A DNA stretch of 64,000 nucleotides from the NCBI GenBank assembly GCA_012064385.1, contig QRDG01000238.1, forward strand, positions 604,518 through 668,517, written 5' to 3'. Source of the stretch: Puccinellia tenuiflora (Eukaryota > Streptophyta > Magnoliopsida > Poales > Poaceae). The translations under genes were made by a program, and so were the position numbers. Position 1 is the first letter of the stretch, and each line of letters opens with the position of its first letter. This document shows, one piece after another, positions 19,635 through 30,122 of this stretch. The notes under the pieces are model-generated. The model was not told where the DNA came from. It saw nothing but the letters and a program-made list of their open reading frames with translations, and did not search any database.

Positions 19635-22114
19635 TCTATTATATACTTAAAACAATGGAAAATAAAGCTACCACGTTCGTCCACATAGGCTGAAATTACT
19701 AGCTCCGCTGATCTAGATAATCACGGTTGAGATTGAAAGTTAGATCGAAGTTACGTGAACTTTGTCACGTGTCATATAACTGGACACGTACGTACAAGCA
19801 AATTTTACATCAAACATGTAGAGAGGTACAGCCACGATCCGATTGGGAAATATACACACAGAAAAAAAGATCCGATCGGGAAAACGTGTATGAGCAGGAC
19901 ACTTATACCATGCACTTTAAATCCGGCCATCTCGGGCAATAATAATCACCATAGCTGCAGCTGCGGATTCGTTCAGCTAGATTTTCTTTTGTCATAAGTC
20001 TGTGTTGCATGCAAGTCATCAACTAATCTAGCAATTTTCTTTGTTTTCCTTTACAAGGAATATTTCGTACGATGAAGAAAAATCTGCACGAGGATCCTCT
20101 TATATCTGGACAACACTCTATTTCTTTGGCCAATGCACATTGATTTGTGTTGCTTTGTCCAGCTCGATCAACCCTTGCGAACAATACCAGCCATGAGCGA
20201 ACAGAATTGCAGGGTCGTAAGCGTGACAGATCTCAAAAACTGAATGATCTCGCTTCCCATCAGCGGTAGAAGCACATGAAATCAACAACCATTACGAAAT
20301 TATGACGATGAGGCCTTTTGTAGATCTAATTCCGACGAAAATACCTAGCACAAACGGTTAAGACAAGTATGATATCAATCCGGCGAGAAGTGACGCGTCG
20401 GTTAGGATCGATGGCAACTCAGCCGATGCCGAAAAACATAGTGGCACGTCAGCAGATTGGGCGAGTCGCCATAAAAGGTATCAAATTTTCTCCCGTTAAA
20501 AAAAAGTAACAAATTTTCTGATCACACCCGAAAGTTTAAAGTCCAACTCCGCACTCTAGAATTATTGTTCGCGCTGAATGCATGCTCAATTCATCAAGTT
20601 GATATAAACAGGTCCGGTCTTCTCATCCAACATGCGGTTTGCATGGTGCATCAACAAGATTCTTTTTTTGTGCTCTCATCAATATGATTTGATAAAGGTA
20701 TATGAAGAAGTACATGCAAATGCAAGAGGCTGTAGATGCAGCGTATGGAAGAGACAGTAAATAATTGACAGTGCCGACGAGAGAAGCACCTGGGCTACCG
20801 ACAGGAGAAGCATGGTTGAATAGGAGGTAAAAAAAACAAATGTTGCTCAATTATTTTCTTGCATGGTGCATCAACAAGATTTCTTTTGTGCTCTCATCAA
20901 TAAGATTTGATGAAGGTATATGAAGAAGTACATGCAAATGCAAGAGGCTGTAGATGCATCCAATGGAAGAGACAATAACTAACTGACAGTACCGACGATA
21001 GAAGCACCTGGGCTACCGACAGGAAAAGCATGGTTGAGTACGAGGTAACAAAACAAATGTCGCTCAATTATTTTCTTATCTACGATTTTTTAGAAAATAA
21101 ATAAATTAACAGTATGATTTTTCATATGAACTCCATTTCAAGTGAATAAAACCTTGGTAACTATGTATGAAATTAATAGGTGGATCAAGTATAAGTTTTT
21201 TAGTATATAAAATTTGAAATATCAACGGGGAAAATCTACCAATTATATTCTTCATATGAATTGCATGAATATCTAAATAAATAATATGTACTTCAGAACT
21301 GGAATTCTATAAATAACTAAGTTTCAAAATAAATTTTGTATAAAAAATAGCAATTGCAATAATAGGGAATATGAACTAAAAATTAGCAGGAAATTTTACA
21401 AATTGAGCTTCATACATACTCCAATCGATGTCCATAAAACAATTCATGTGCAGACTAACAATGTATGATGCAGTTCACGCCAACTGAAAGTGCATGAGAA
21501 GTGCTATGCTAGAAAGGGTCAAATATAGTATATATCTACAAATTACTATAAAAGGCATAAATATCAGGTAAGCAGAGTTTTGCATATGCATTCCATATTT
21601 AGGAATTTAAGCGAATCAAAGTACAATAAAGGTTTTAGGAACAACTCATTCAAAGAGACAGATGTTTTAGAAATTATTTGGGAGAATATACACGGATGTG
21701 TGAATTGATTTGGATGTGTAGATGAAAGAGGCAATTACACGTATGAAATGTCACAGCGGAAAGAAGGAGGAAGAGAACACATGATTTAATTTCAAGCCAC
21801 AATGTTTATAGATTTCAAATGTGTGAAAATTGCTTACAAAGTTATCGACGGAAATAAAGACCAAGAAATAGTAGAAAGCGATTAACCTAAATTTAAATGT
21901 CATTCTAAGCCCATGAGTTTGATTGACAAGACACATGCCATACTAAATTATGTTTCACACGAATATTCTTGCGACAATGTTTCATAATTGAATTTCTTAT
22001 TTAATAGCACACAAACACCTCAAAGTAAACATAGTGAATATTGCAAAACATATATATCCATAGACAGAAAATGAATTAATTATAGCCGCGCAAATGCGCG
22101 GGTCAACATGCTAG
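19635..22114 (+). mobile_element. Non-autonomous Helitron
   Basis: It starts TCTATTATATAC directly after A (19634) and ends CTAG (22111-22114) directly before T (22115), the A/T target expected for Helitrons, with no target duplication. A hairpin, ccgcgc-aaat-gcgcgg (22086-22101), stands nine bases before CTAG. The 2480 bp interior is AT-rich and lacks any Rep or helicase coding. The gag frame of element 2 continues across the insertion. It was once mobilised in trans. Confidence 0.92.
20641..21078 (+). repeat. 220 bp tandem duplication inside the Helitron
   Basis: gcatggtgcatcaacaagat starts at 20641 and 20861. The two copies run in parallel through gaagcacctgggctaccgac to ttattttctt with scattered differences and small indels. 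Confidence 0.9.
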
Positions 22115-23882
22115 TTGCTTAGATAAATCTAATGATGATATGCTTGTTTTATCTTGTTCCAATGATAAAAATGCTTGTGTTCCCTCTAACTCTTGCAAGA
22201 ATATTAATGTAGAGGAAACCCAATTAATTGTGGAACAAGATTTGAACTTGAGTAGCTCAAAAACTAATTATTCTTCTTCATCCATCACTCATTGCCTTAT
22301 GGCTAAATCTTATTCTAGCAATGATAATAATAATGATGATGATGATAATAATGATGAAGAAGATGATATGGAAAAGGTTAATGCTATGGTTCAAAATAAA
22401 GGTCTAATGATTCTTAAAGCCCTTCCTAGCAATAAAAGTGCCCAAGCTAACCTCTTTGAAATCATGAGCACCCTAATTGAGCGTGGGGAAACTATTGAGG
22501 ATTTGGAAGCAAGCCTTGAAGAAAAGGGTAAGATTGAAAGGTATGATCCTATGGAGAAAGCATCGTTAGAAGATGCTCTCGAGGAAGAGCAAGAGACCCG
22601 TGCTTCTCTAGAGGAGAAACTAGAATCTATCGAGGAGTCTCATAATGAAATGATTGCTAAAATCACCAAAGAACGTGATCATGCTCATGCAAAATATAAA
22701 GTGTTTAAAATGGAAAATGCTAGATTAAATAATGAGCTTGATGAGATTTCTTCTTCTATTCCTAAAGTTAATGATGCTTGTGCTACTAATTCCATTTCTT
22801 GTGAAGCATCTACTTTGAAGGAGAATGTTGAGCTAAGGGCTCAACTTGAGTTGCTAACTAGCAAGTATGAGAAGTTGGAAGCAATTCATGAAAAGCTATC
22901 TAGCTCTAATGATAATCTTCTAGCATCCTATGGGAAGTTGGAAGAAAATCATGAAAAGCTATCTAGCTCTAATGATGAACTTCTAGCATCATATACTTGT
23001 CTTAAGTTAGCTCATGAGGCCATCACTACAAAGGTAATATCTTGTGAGCCTCATGTAGATAATAGCACAACCATAACTAAAAATGCTATATTGCCATGTG
23101 CTAGTCCTAGTAATTCATCCACTAAAAATATTGGTACATCATGTGATGAATTACTTGCTTTGCCTTGTTGCTCTAACAATGAAGCTTCTACTTCCTCTCG
23201 TGTTTTTGTTGCCACTAACCATGTAGAGGAAATAAAAGACCTCAAGGCCCAAGTCGCTTCTTTGAAGAAGGGCTTAGAAAAGCGTCATGGGGAGAAGAGT
23301 GCACTTGACAACATGTTGAGTGTGCAACAATCCCCAAATGACAAGAGTGGACTTGGATTCAACTCCAACAACAAGAACAAGTCCAAGTTTGACAACAAGA
23401 AGAAGGGCCAAGTTCAAATCAAGAATCCGGCCAAAATCACTTGCTTCAAGTGCAAGCTAGAAGGGCACCACATTCGGGATTGCCCAATGAAGAAGAAGAA
23501 GCCTCTTAGTGAGAGGCAACTAGGGAAGCAGCCTCTTGTTCAATCTCATGCTCAACCACGAGTTGAACAAAGGCCACCTCCCAAGAAGACTCAAGCCAAT
23601 GCTCCTCAAGTTGAGGAGCCTATAAAGAAGAAGAAGAGTCGGTGTTGCTACCTTTGCCGCGGCAAAGGTCATTTTGCTTCCTCATGCACTGACGGTACCT
23701 ATTCCAACCCTATCATAATTAATGATGATTATTCTCTTGGGAAGGATAGAGTTGGCATTGTGTTTGCCAAGTATGTGGGAGCTCAAAGTGGTGTCAAGAA
23801 AAGCACCATTTGGGTTCCCAAGACTATTGTGACTAACCTCTTAGGACCCAACTTGGTTGGGGACCAACAAGCTCAAACTTGA
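22115..23882 (+). CDS. C-terminal part of element 2 gag (open frame)
   Basis: Uninterrupted coding after the Helitron. The first ATG in frame is at 22140, giving 580 residues, but this is an internal Met of gag. An Asn/Asp-rich acidic stretch near residue 60 is followed by long coiled coil (about 85-290), including two similar blocks (KLSSSND..LLASY). Two intact CCHC zinc knuckles follow: CFKCKLEGHHIRDC and CYLCRGKGHFASSC. The end carries IWVPKTIVTN, close to the gag end of element 1. Gag stops at TGA 23880-23882, and no protease frame follows. Confidence 0.88.
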
Positions 23883-24332
23883 TCAATAGGTTGTGGTGGA
23901 GGACATTGGTGACTTGGCTATTTTTGAAGAATTAAGGGATCTTCATGGTTTTATTTCTCAAGCCAAGTCAATTGGATTATCACATATCTATCTCATATCC
24001 AATGCTCCCTCCTTGCGGTAACATGTATTTAATTAATATATTCATTAAAAGTTGCTTGCTCCCTTGCATGTGTTAGTTTTGTTCCTAGCATGTGCTTGTA
24101 TGTGATATGCTACCTTCCTACTTGTCTTGTTACTCAAGGTTATGTAAGATAGTTGTGTATCATGTATGTGTAACTTTGTGTTGAGCTTTTTGAATCTTGT
24201 GTGGATTTCATTTGGCTCTTTGAGATATTAATGGACTATCCCATTTTGGGGGAGTGATGTGCTATGTGCACCTCACGAACCTAAAAATGTGTGTACATGA
24301 GGCACACCACCTAGTATTGATATTTCAATATT
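23883..24332 (+). other. Non-coding tail of element 2, left of the MITE
   Basis: No coding frame. It contains a G run, ttttgggggagtg near 24246, and a segment (about 24230-24332, continuing at 24727) that is repeated in diverged form at about 24835-24965. Confidence 0.7.
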
Positions 24333-24726
24333 GAGAGACAATTGCTACCCGCATGGGTAGCTACACACCCATGCGTTATACGGAGATGCAAGCCGTATGT
24401 ATCCGTTTTAGCTTGTTTTCCTAGTAAAACACGGATATTTGGTGTACAAAACTGGTTTCGGAATTTTCAAAAAAATATTTTTTGGTCGTCATTTTTAGCT
24501 TTTTTTGTAGTTGACTTTTTTGTTGACTTTTGGGTCAAACTTTACTAAAAAATCACAGCGGATGGAAAAAAATTCGAAAAAAATTCAAAATACTTTTTAA
24601 TAATTCTATCAACTCTACTAGTGACATCCCCCTTGTCTACTTGAGTAATCTCATTTTACCATTGCATATACGTTTCGGTCAAACTTAGGGTGTGTAGCTA
24701 CCCATGGGGGTAGCAAGTCTTTTCCG
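24333..24726. mobile_element. Mutator-like MITE
   Basis: A direct repeat tttcaatatt (24323-24332 and 24727-24736) flanks 394 bp whose ends are inverted: 24342-24370 and 24688-24716 match at 28 of 29 bases (ttgctaccc...). Each arm also folds on itself (gctaccc...gggtagc). A 9 to 10 bp target duplication and no coding sequence fit a Mutator-derived MITE. The diverged paralogous segment at about 24835-24965 lacks the insertion. Confidence 0.88.
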
Positions 24727-27647
24727 TTTCAATATTATCTAGCTACTATGTGGTATGTCATATTCATGAGAAATTCAAATTCTATAATGTCCATTAATTT
24801 CTCTAGTTGATTTTATTTGCCTCTTGTTTAAAAATAAAATGAATTATCACATTATGGGGGAGTAATAAGCTATGTGCATATTACAATCCCATAAAAATGT
24901 GAACTTTTGAGGTTTGCCACTTAGATTTGATATTGTAAATTATCTTATTCCTATGTGGCATGTTTGCTCGAACAAGTTTCAAATTTTCTTGTGGTTATCT
25001 TTTGGCTCTTGTTTGCGTGAGTTTGCTTGGGGTGGTTTTTCTCGAATATCCATTTCCATATATTAGTTGAGAAACCATTTGTTTCACCTCATTTTAACCA
25101 TGGCTTGGCCGGTTGGTTCGAATAGTTGAAACTACCAACAAACCTTTTTCGATATAAAACGCCATATTTCTAATTTCTTATGTTTTATTTCTTATCTCTT
25201 GCCATATGCTTATTTGTTGTGAAGTTGGTCTTGAACATCATTCCTTTATACCACCGAGAAATATCTCTATCTACTCCTTGTCCATGACAAGTGATACTAG
25301 TAATTGTGGTGGATTTTGTAGACCATCTTCACATTGGCTCCTGCGTTGATTTGCTTTATCTATTGTCTTCCTTGCCTTTTGAATGGATCCTATTTTTCAA
25401 TTGTTAGTGCTTACTGTTGTAAATAAAATATGGAGAGTAATGATCCCTTATGCATGCATTTTGTATTCAAATGCAAATATCAAAGATAATGCATGAATAT
25501 TGGGGGGAGCATTCCTTTTTATTTAGAACACTAACCCATCTATCAATTTTTGATCCTTTCAATTGGCATTTGATTCTTTATCTTGTGTTGGTACCTTCAA
25601 TTGGTATTAATTGGAATTTAATATCTCGTCCATAGATATTTGTTCCAATTAATATTTATTATGGGAGTCTTGATACCTTTTGGCCTTATTTTACTTTACT
25701 TGATTTCGGTCAAGTATCACCCTCTTCTTGGTATCTTTTCTCCTAGTTGATATTGTTTGTTTTAATTGGTATCTTATTTTTAATTGGTGTCTTATCAATC
25801 ATGTGTTGTTTTGATTCGATTCCTATTGATATCACACTTCATGTGTTGATGTGTTTTGGAATCAAACATTTGTTGATTTGATTTTTTCCTCAATCATGTG
25901 TTGATTTGGATTTTGATATAATTTGGACAATTTTTTTTGTGTCACACCTTGGTGTGCTCTCTTCTTGGTTTACTTGGTGTTTTTGTCCAAATTGTATCTC
26001 GTTTGGTTCTTGAAAGGCTTTGTATGTATATCCTTTAACTTATATATTATGGCATGCTTGTCTTTCTAGTTCCAATATATAGGGGATACTCCACCGAATC
26101 CTAAATCGGCTAAGATGTGCATGAAATTCAATTTCATATCTATATGCACATATTTATGTGGAGTGTTTCCTATATAATATAGTTCATCTAACTACTATGG
26201 AACCCAATGAGTTTTGGAACCATTTTGTACTCTAATTTTGTTTTAGGTACAATGGAGATGCATTGGATGCTTTCCTCATTCATAAGGAAGGTGTTCTCAC
26301 TGTGTGATTGTCGGAGTCAAGCATTGATGACAAACCAACTCTCATCATCAATGCATCTCGGTAACAAGTATCTATCCCATGCATACTTTTCTAGTCTCAA
26401 CCTTGTGTAGGTTGCCTCTTGGCATGAAAGTTGTTATGTGCAATTGTTGTGGTTTTGGCTTATTTCCTTCATTTAATATATCTTTGTGATATGTGTGATG
26501 AATTTGCAAAAACCTTTTCTTCAATTGATATTATTTCTTTGTGATACTTGTTGCCTATCTCAAAGCATCTTCACTACCTCTAGTTCCCTTAGTGATATGT
26601 GTGATGCATTTGATATATTTGAAGTTCATTTATATACAATGAGATAAATTTGAGCTATGTGCTATGCTTTTAAGCAACAATCTCGTTTGTATATTTATGA
26701 CTTCCTTTTGGATACCTTGTTCTCTTTTTCCCGAACCATTTCGTATGTATATGTTTCTTTGCGGATGTATACCTTCAATGGTTTGTCTAATTAGAAACCT
26801 ATACATATGAGAGAGGTCACCTTTTAGTTGGTATCTTAATTCTTTTGAGCTACCTTGTTTTTATCTATAATTCTTTGGTGGCTCCAAATTTATCTCATGA
26901 GTTCTTATATTATTTTTATTGGTATCTTTACACACTCATGTATTTGTTGAAGATCTTTTACCTCATGCTTATCATGGTGAGCATGTTGAATTTTATTGGC
27001 TAAATGATCTCACTAGCTTTTGGCATTTTCAATTGGTTTTTGTTTCCAATTGGTATCCCTAAGCTTGTGAACATATTTCTCTAAAAGATCTTTTTATCTT
27101 GGTTGGGCCTATCTTATGATGATTTTTTGAAAATTGGTATCTCCTTATGGCTCAACCACATCTTCGGTGCAAGTGTTATGATTTGCTTTTGCATTATGCA
27201 CTATTGCACTTGTTGCGTGTTCTAGATGATTTTGAGGGAGCGAGGATGCCATTTTTGTGCACTTCTCTATAGTGCATGAACATTGGGGAGCTTCTCCGTT
27301 TTTATTTAGAACTCTCGCTTTGGATCTTTTTGATTGCCTTTCTCCTTTGTGGAGATGTTTAAAATGATTTCATCCTTTTTGCCATCTTTTGATCCTCAAT
27401 ATAGTTTGATTTCCTATAATTTTTCGTTAAAAGGGATTGTCATCACCTTTATGGAGGAACTCATATTATATTGGCTCTCTAAATTTTTCTTCCCATTTCG
27501 GCAATCGATGCCAATGGGGGAGAAGTTTAGAGGGTTTAAGGAAATTTGGGTTTTATGCTTTTGTTGCATTTGCCACACATGAGCTAGCATCCTTGCTCGT
27601 TTCTCTTGCGAGGATGCTTTATTCTTTATATAAACCCTCTTATAAGG
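24727..27647 (+). other. Long non-coding tail of element 2 where pol would be
   Basis: About 2.9 kb, T-rich, no pol remnant visible in any frame. It contains repeated short motifs (attggtatc and close variants at least seven times between 25560 and 27130) and repeated G-run segments: near 24856, 25502, 27284 and 27515. The segment near 25486-25540 and the one near 27270-27320 share tttttatttagaac and flanking text, so the tail grew by internal duplication. Confidence 0.7.
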
Positions 27648-27728
27648 GATTGTCATCAATTACAAAAATGGGGGAGATTGAAATTGCATGGTTGCCCCCA
27701 TGCATGGTTTTGGTAATTAATGACAATC
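27648..27728 (+). promoter_or_regulatory. Polypurine tract inside a long inverted repeat, element 2
   Basis: The tract acaaaaatgggggagat ends just before the LTR start at 27679. 27648-27668 pairs with 27708-27728 (gattgtcatcaattac against gtaattaatgacaatc), and atggggg of the tract (27668-27674) can pair with cccccat (27695-27701). The layout is the same as in element 1. Confidence 0.8.
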
Positions 27729-30122
27729 TCTATGGACTAATGTTTGCTTTGAGCTATATTTATAGGTGTGTTCTTTTGAGTTGCTTGATCTCCATTTGTT
27801 GGAGTCAAGGTTAAGGGAAGAAAAGAGTTGTATTGATCAAAGCTAAGTGCGTGTTGATCAACACTCAAGCCCAAGTGAAGATATGCCGAAGAGGTGCTTC
27901 TCCCATCTTGGTGTATGGGGGAGCAACATGTGAATCTTCACCGAAGCGCGATCGAAGAAGGTGGTGCGTCTTGAGGAGTTGAAGATCGTCTTCATCGACC
28001 TCAAGTGGATTAATGCGCAAGGCAAAGGTATGATCTTGATAGGGTTTTCTATTTTACCGGTCTCATGTTGTTTAGTGAGAGACCGGATTATAGGATAGAT
28101 AACCGTACTATCAAGAGGGGCTCTCGACCGAATATCGTGATCGTATCGCCGTAGAGAGCACAAACCTTTGCATTAATGAAATCATCTTTATTGGTTCTTA
28201 TTTGTGTCTTATCGTGGTTTGGTCTTGGTGCTTGTCGTGCTTGTCATGACAAGGCTAAGGTCACCGAAAACGGTATTCTTATGCGTCTTCTTTTGCGGTT
28301 TTGGTATTGGAAATTTTGCCGGTTCATCCGTGCGGAAGATTTACCTCTTCCATTTCTTTGCAAAATCTCAATTACTTGTTTTCCTTTTTTCAAAGGTAGC
28401 ATTTGTCGTCCTCTTTCCAAGAAAATTGGTTTTATTTCATTCGGACTTCATTTGCAAAAGATTCGGCATTTCCGGTTTGCGAAAAAGAGTTTTTAACCTT
28501 TCCCCATTTGGTTTTATAATATTTTCTTGGACTATGATGTTTCTCTGCATAATCTTGTTGTGCTCGTTGTGACGATTCCAACGAGTCCAAGATTATCAAA
28601 AACGGAGTTCGTGGGTGAAAGTTATTGCATTTCCGATTTGCAAATGGGAGCTTTTACCTTTACCCATTTATTTCTATAATATACTATTGGACTATGATGT
28701 TTCCCTGCATATTCTTGTAGTGCTCGTTGTGACGATTCCAACGAGTCCAAGATTATCAAAAACGGAGTTCGTGGGTGAAAGTTATTGTGGTTTTATTCTC
28801 AGTATTTTTTCATAACAGAATATTAAAAAAACGAAACGGAAAAAAAAACCTACCTGGCCGGCCTGGCCGGGCCCGAGGCCGGCCCAAGGCCGGGCGGCTC
28901 GGGTGGTCTCCCGGCCTGCTCCCTCCCGTGAGGCCAGGTCGGTGGCCGGCAGCTTCGGTGGGCCTCTCGGCCTCCTGAGCTGGCAGGCCGGCCCACCTGC
29001 ATCTTAGCTTCTGTTCGCTGCTTCTTTTCCCTGGCTCGATCGCTGCTGAGTTTCCCAGCCGGCCTGGCCGGCGTGCAGGCCGGCCCCAGGCCGGGTGTCC
29101 TGCTGTCCCATTTTTTCCCCTTTTTCTTCTCCAACGGCCACATTTTGTGGCCCCCTATAAAAGGGGGCTTCTTCCCCAATATTTTTCTGAGCTCTTTTTC
29201 TCTCTCCCCACCATTGTTGTAAATCTTTAGAGCTCGATTCCTCCTAATCCCTCCGATGATTATTGCCCAAATTTAGGGAAACAAGAGAGGAGATCTAGAT
29301 CCACTACTCCACCAAACAAAATCTCCTCTAAGTGAGGGGAACTTGTGGGATCTAGATTTTGGAGTTCTTGGTGTTTCTCCTACGTTCTTCCTCCTAAATC
29401 CCTCCGTAGCATTAGTTGCTTTGGTTGGATTTTGGGGAGAAGAATTTGACCACTTGGTGTGTTCTTGCCCTTTTACATTAGTTGCATCGGGTTGTGCTCC
29501 CCACGGTGATTCGTGGGATTGAAGGTTGGGAGCTTGTTACTCTTGGGTCATTGGACCCTAGACGGTGGTGGTGCCATGAAGACTTCGGCTTGTGAAGCTT
29601 CGGCACGCTTTGGGAGCCCCCAATTGAGTTGTGGGTGTGTGCCCCAAAAGTTGTAAGGGCTCCGGAATCCGCCCCGAAGGATTCTGATAGTGGAAGGTGA
29701 ACCAAACCTTTGGGTGCGGTTCATCGGAGAATAGGGTGAGGCCTTTGTGGCATCTTGAGTAGGCCTTTTGTGCCGAGCTCACACCCCTCCAATGAGACGT
29801 ACTCCCTTAACAAGGAGGAACCCGGGAATAAATCCTTGTCTCCGCGTGCCTCAGTTATTTCTATACCCGAGCCTTTTACTTATGCAATTTACATTGTGAT
29901 AGCCTTCGTGCTTGAAGTTCATATCTTGCTATCACCTTGTTGTCATATTGCTTAGCATAAGTTGTTGGTGCACTTAGGCAAACCTAGTAGTTTAGGTGGT
30001 TAGCTTGTTAATTTAAACACATAGTTTTATTCCGCAATTATCAAGCCTCTAAATAGAAAAAGTTTTAATCGCCTATTCACCCCCCCCTCTAGGCGACATC
30101 CGGGACATTGTTTGTTCTTTCA
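27679..30122 (+). repeat. 3' LTR of element 2
   Basis: 2444 bp, from tgaaattgcatgg to gttctttca, followed by the target duplication catct. TATA box at 29156. Visible divergence from the 5' LTR is clearly greater than between the two LTRs of element 3, so element 2 is the older insertion. Confidence 0.92.

Larger units (their letters stand above)
14829..30122 (+). mobile_element. Element 2: gag-only, copia-like LTR retrotransposon with nested insertions
   Basis: LTRs are 14829-17295 and 27679-30122, with ends TGAAAG (TGAAAT in the 3' copy) and CTTTCA. The 5 bp target duplication is catct at 14824-14828 and 30123-30127, in the middle of a satellite unit that reads on across it. It has a tRNA-Met-type primer site and a polypurine tract. 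The only coding region is gag. There is no protease, integrase or RT anywhere between 23883 and 27678. It would have depended on enzymes from a relative. Three later insertions (CACTA, Helitron, MITE) make up about 4.6 kb of its 15.3 kb. Confidence 0.9.
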
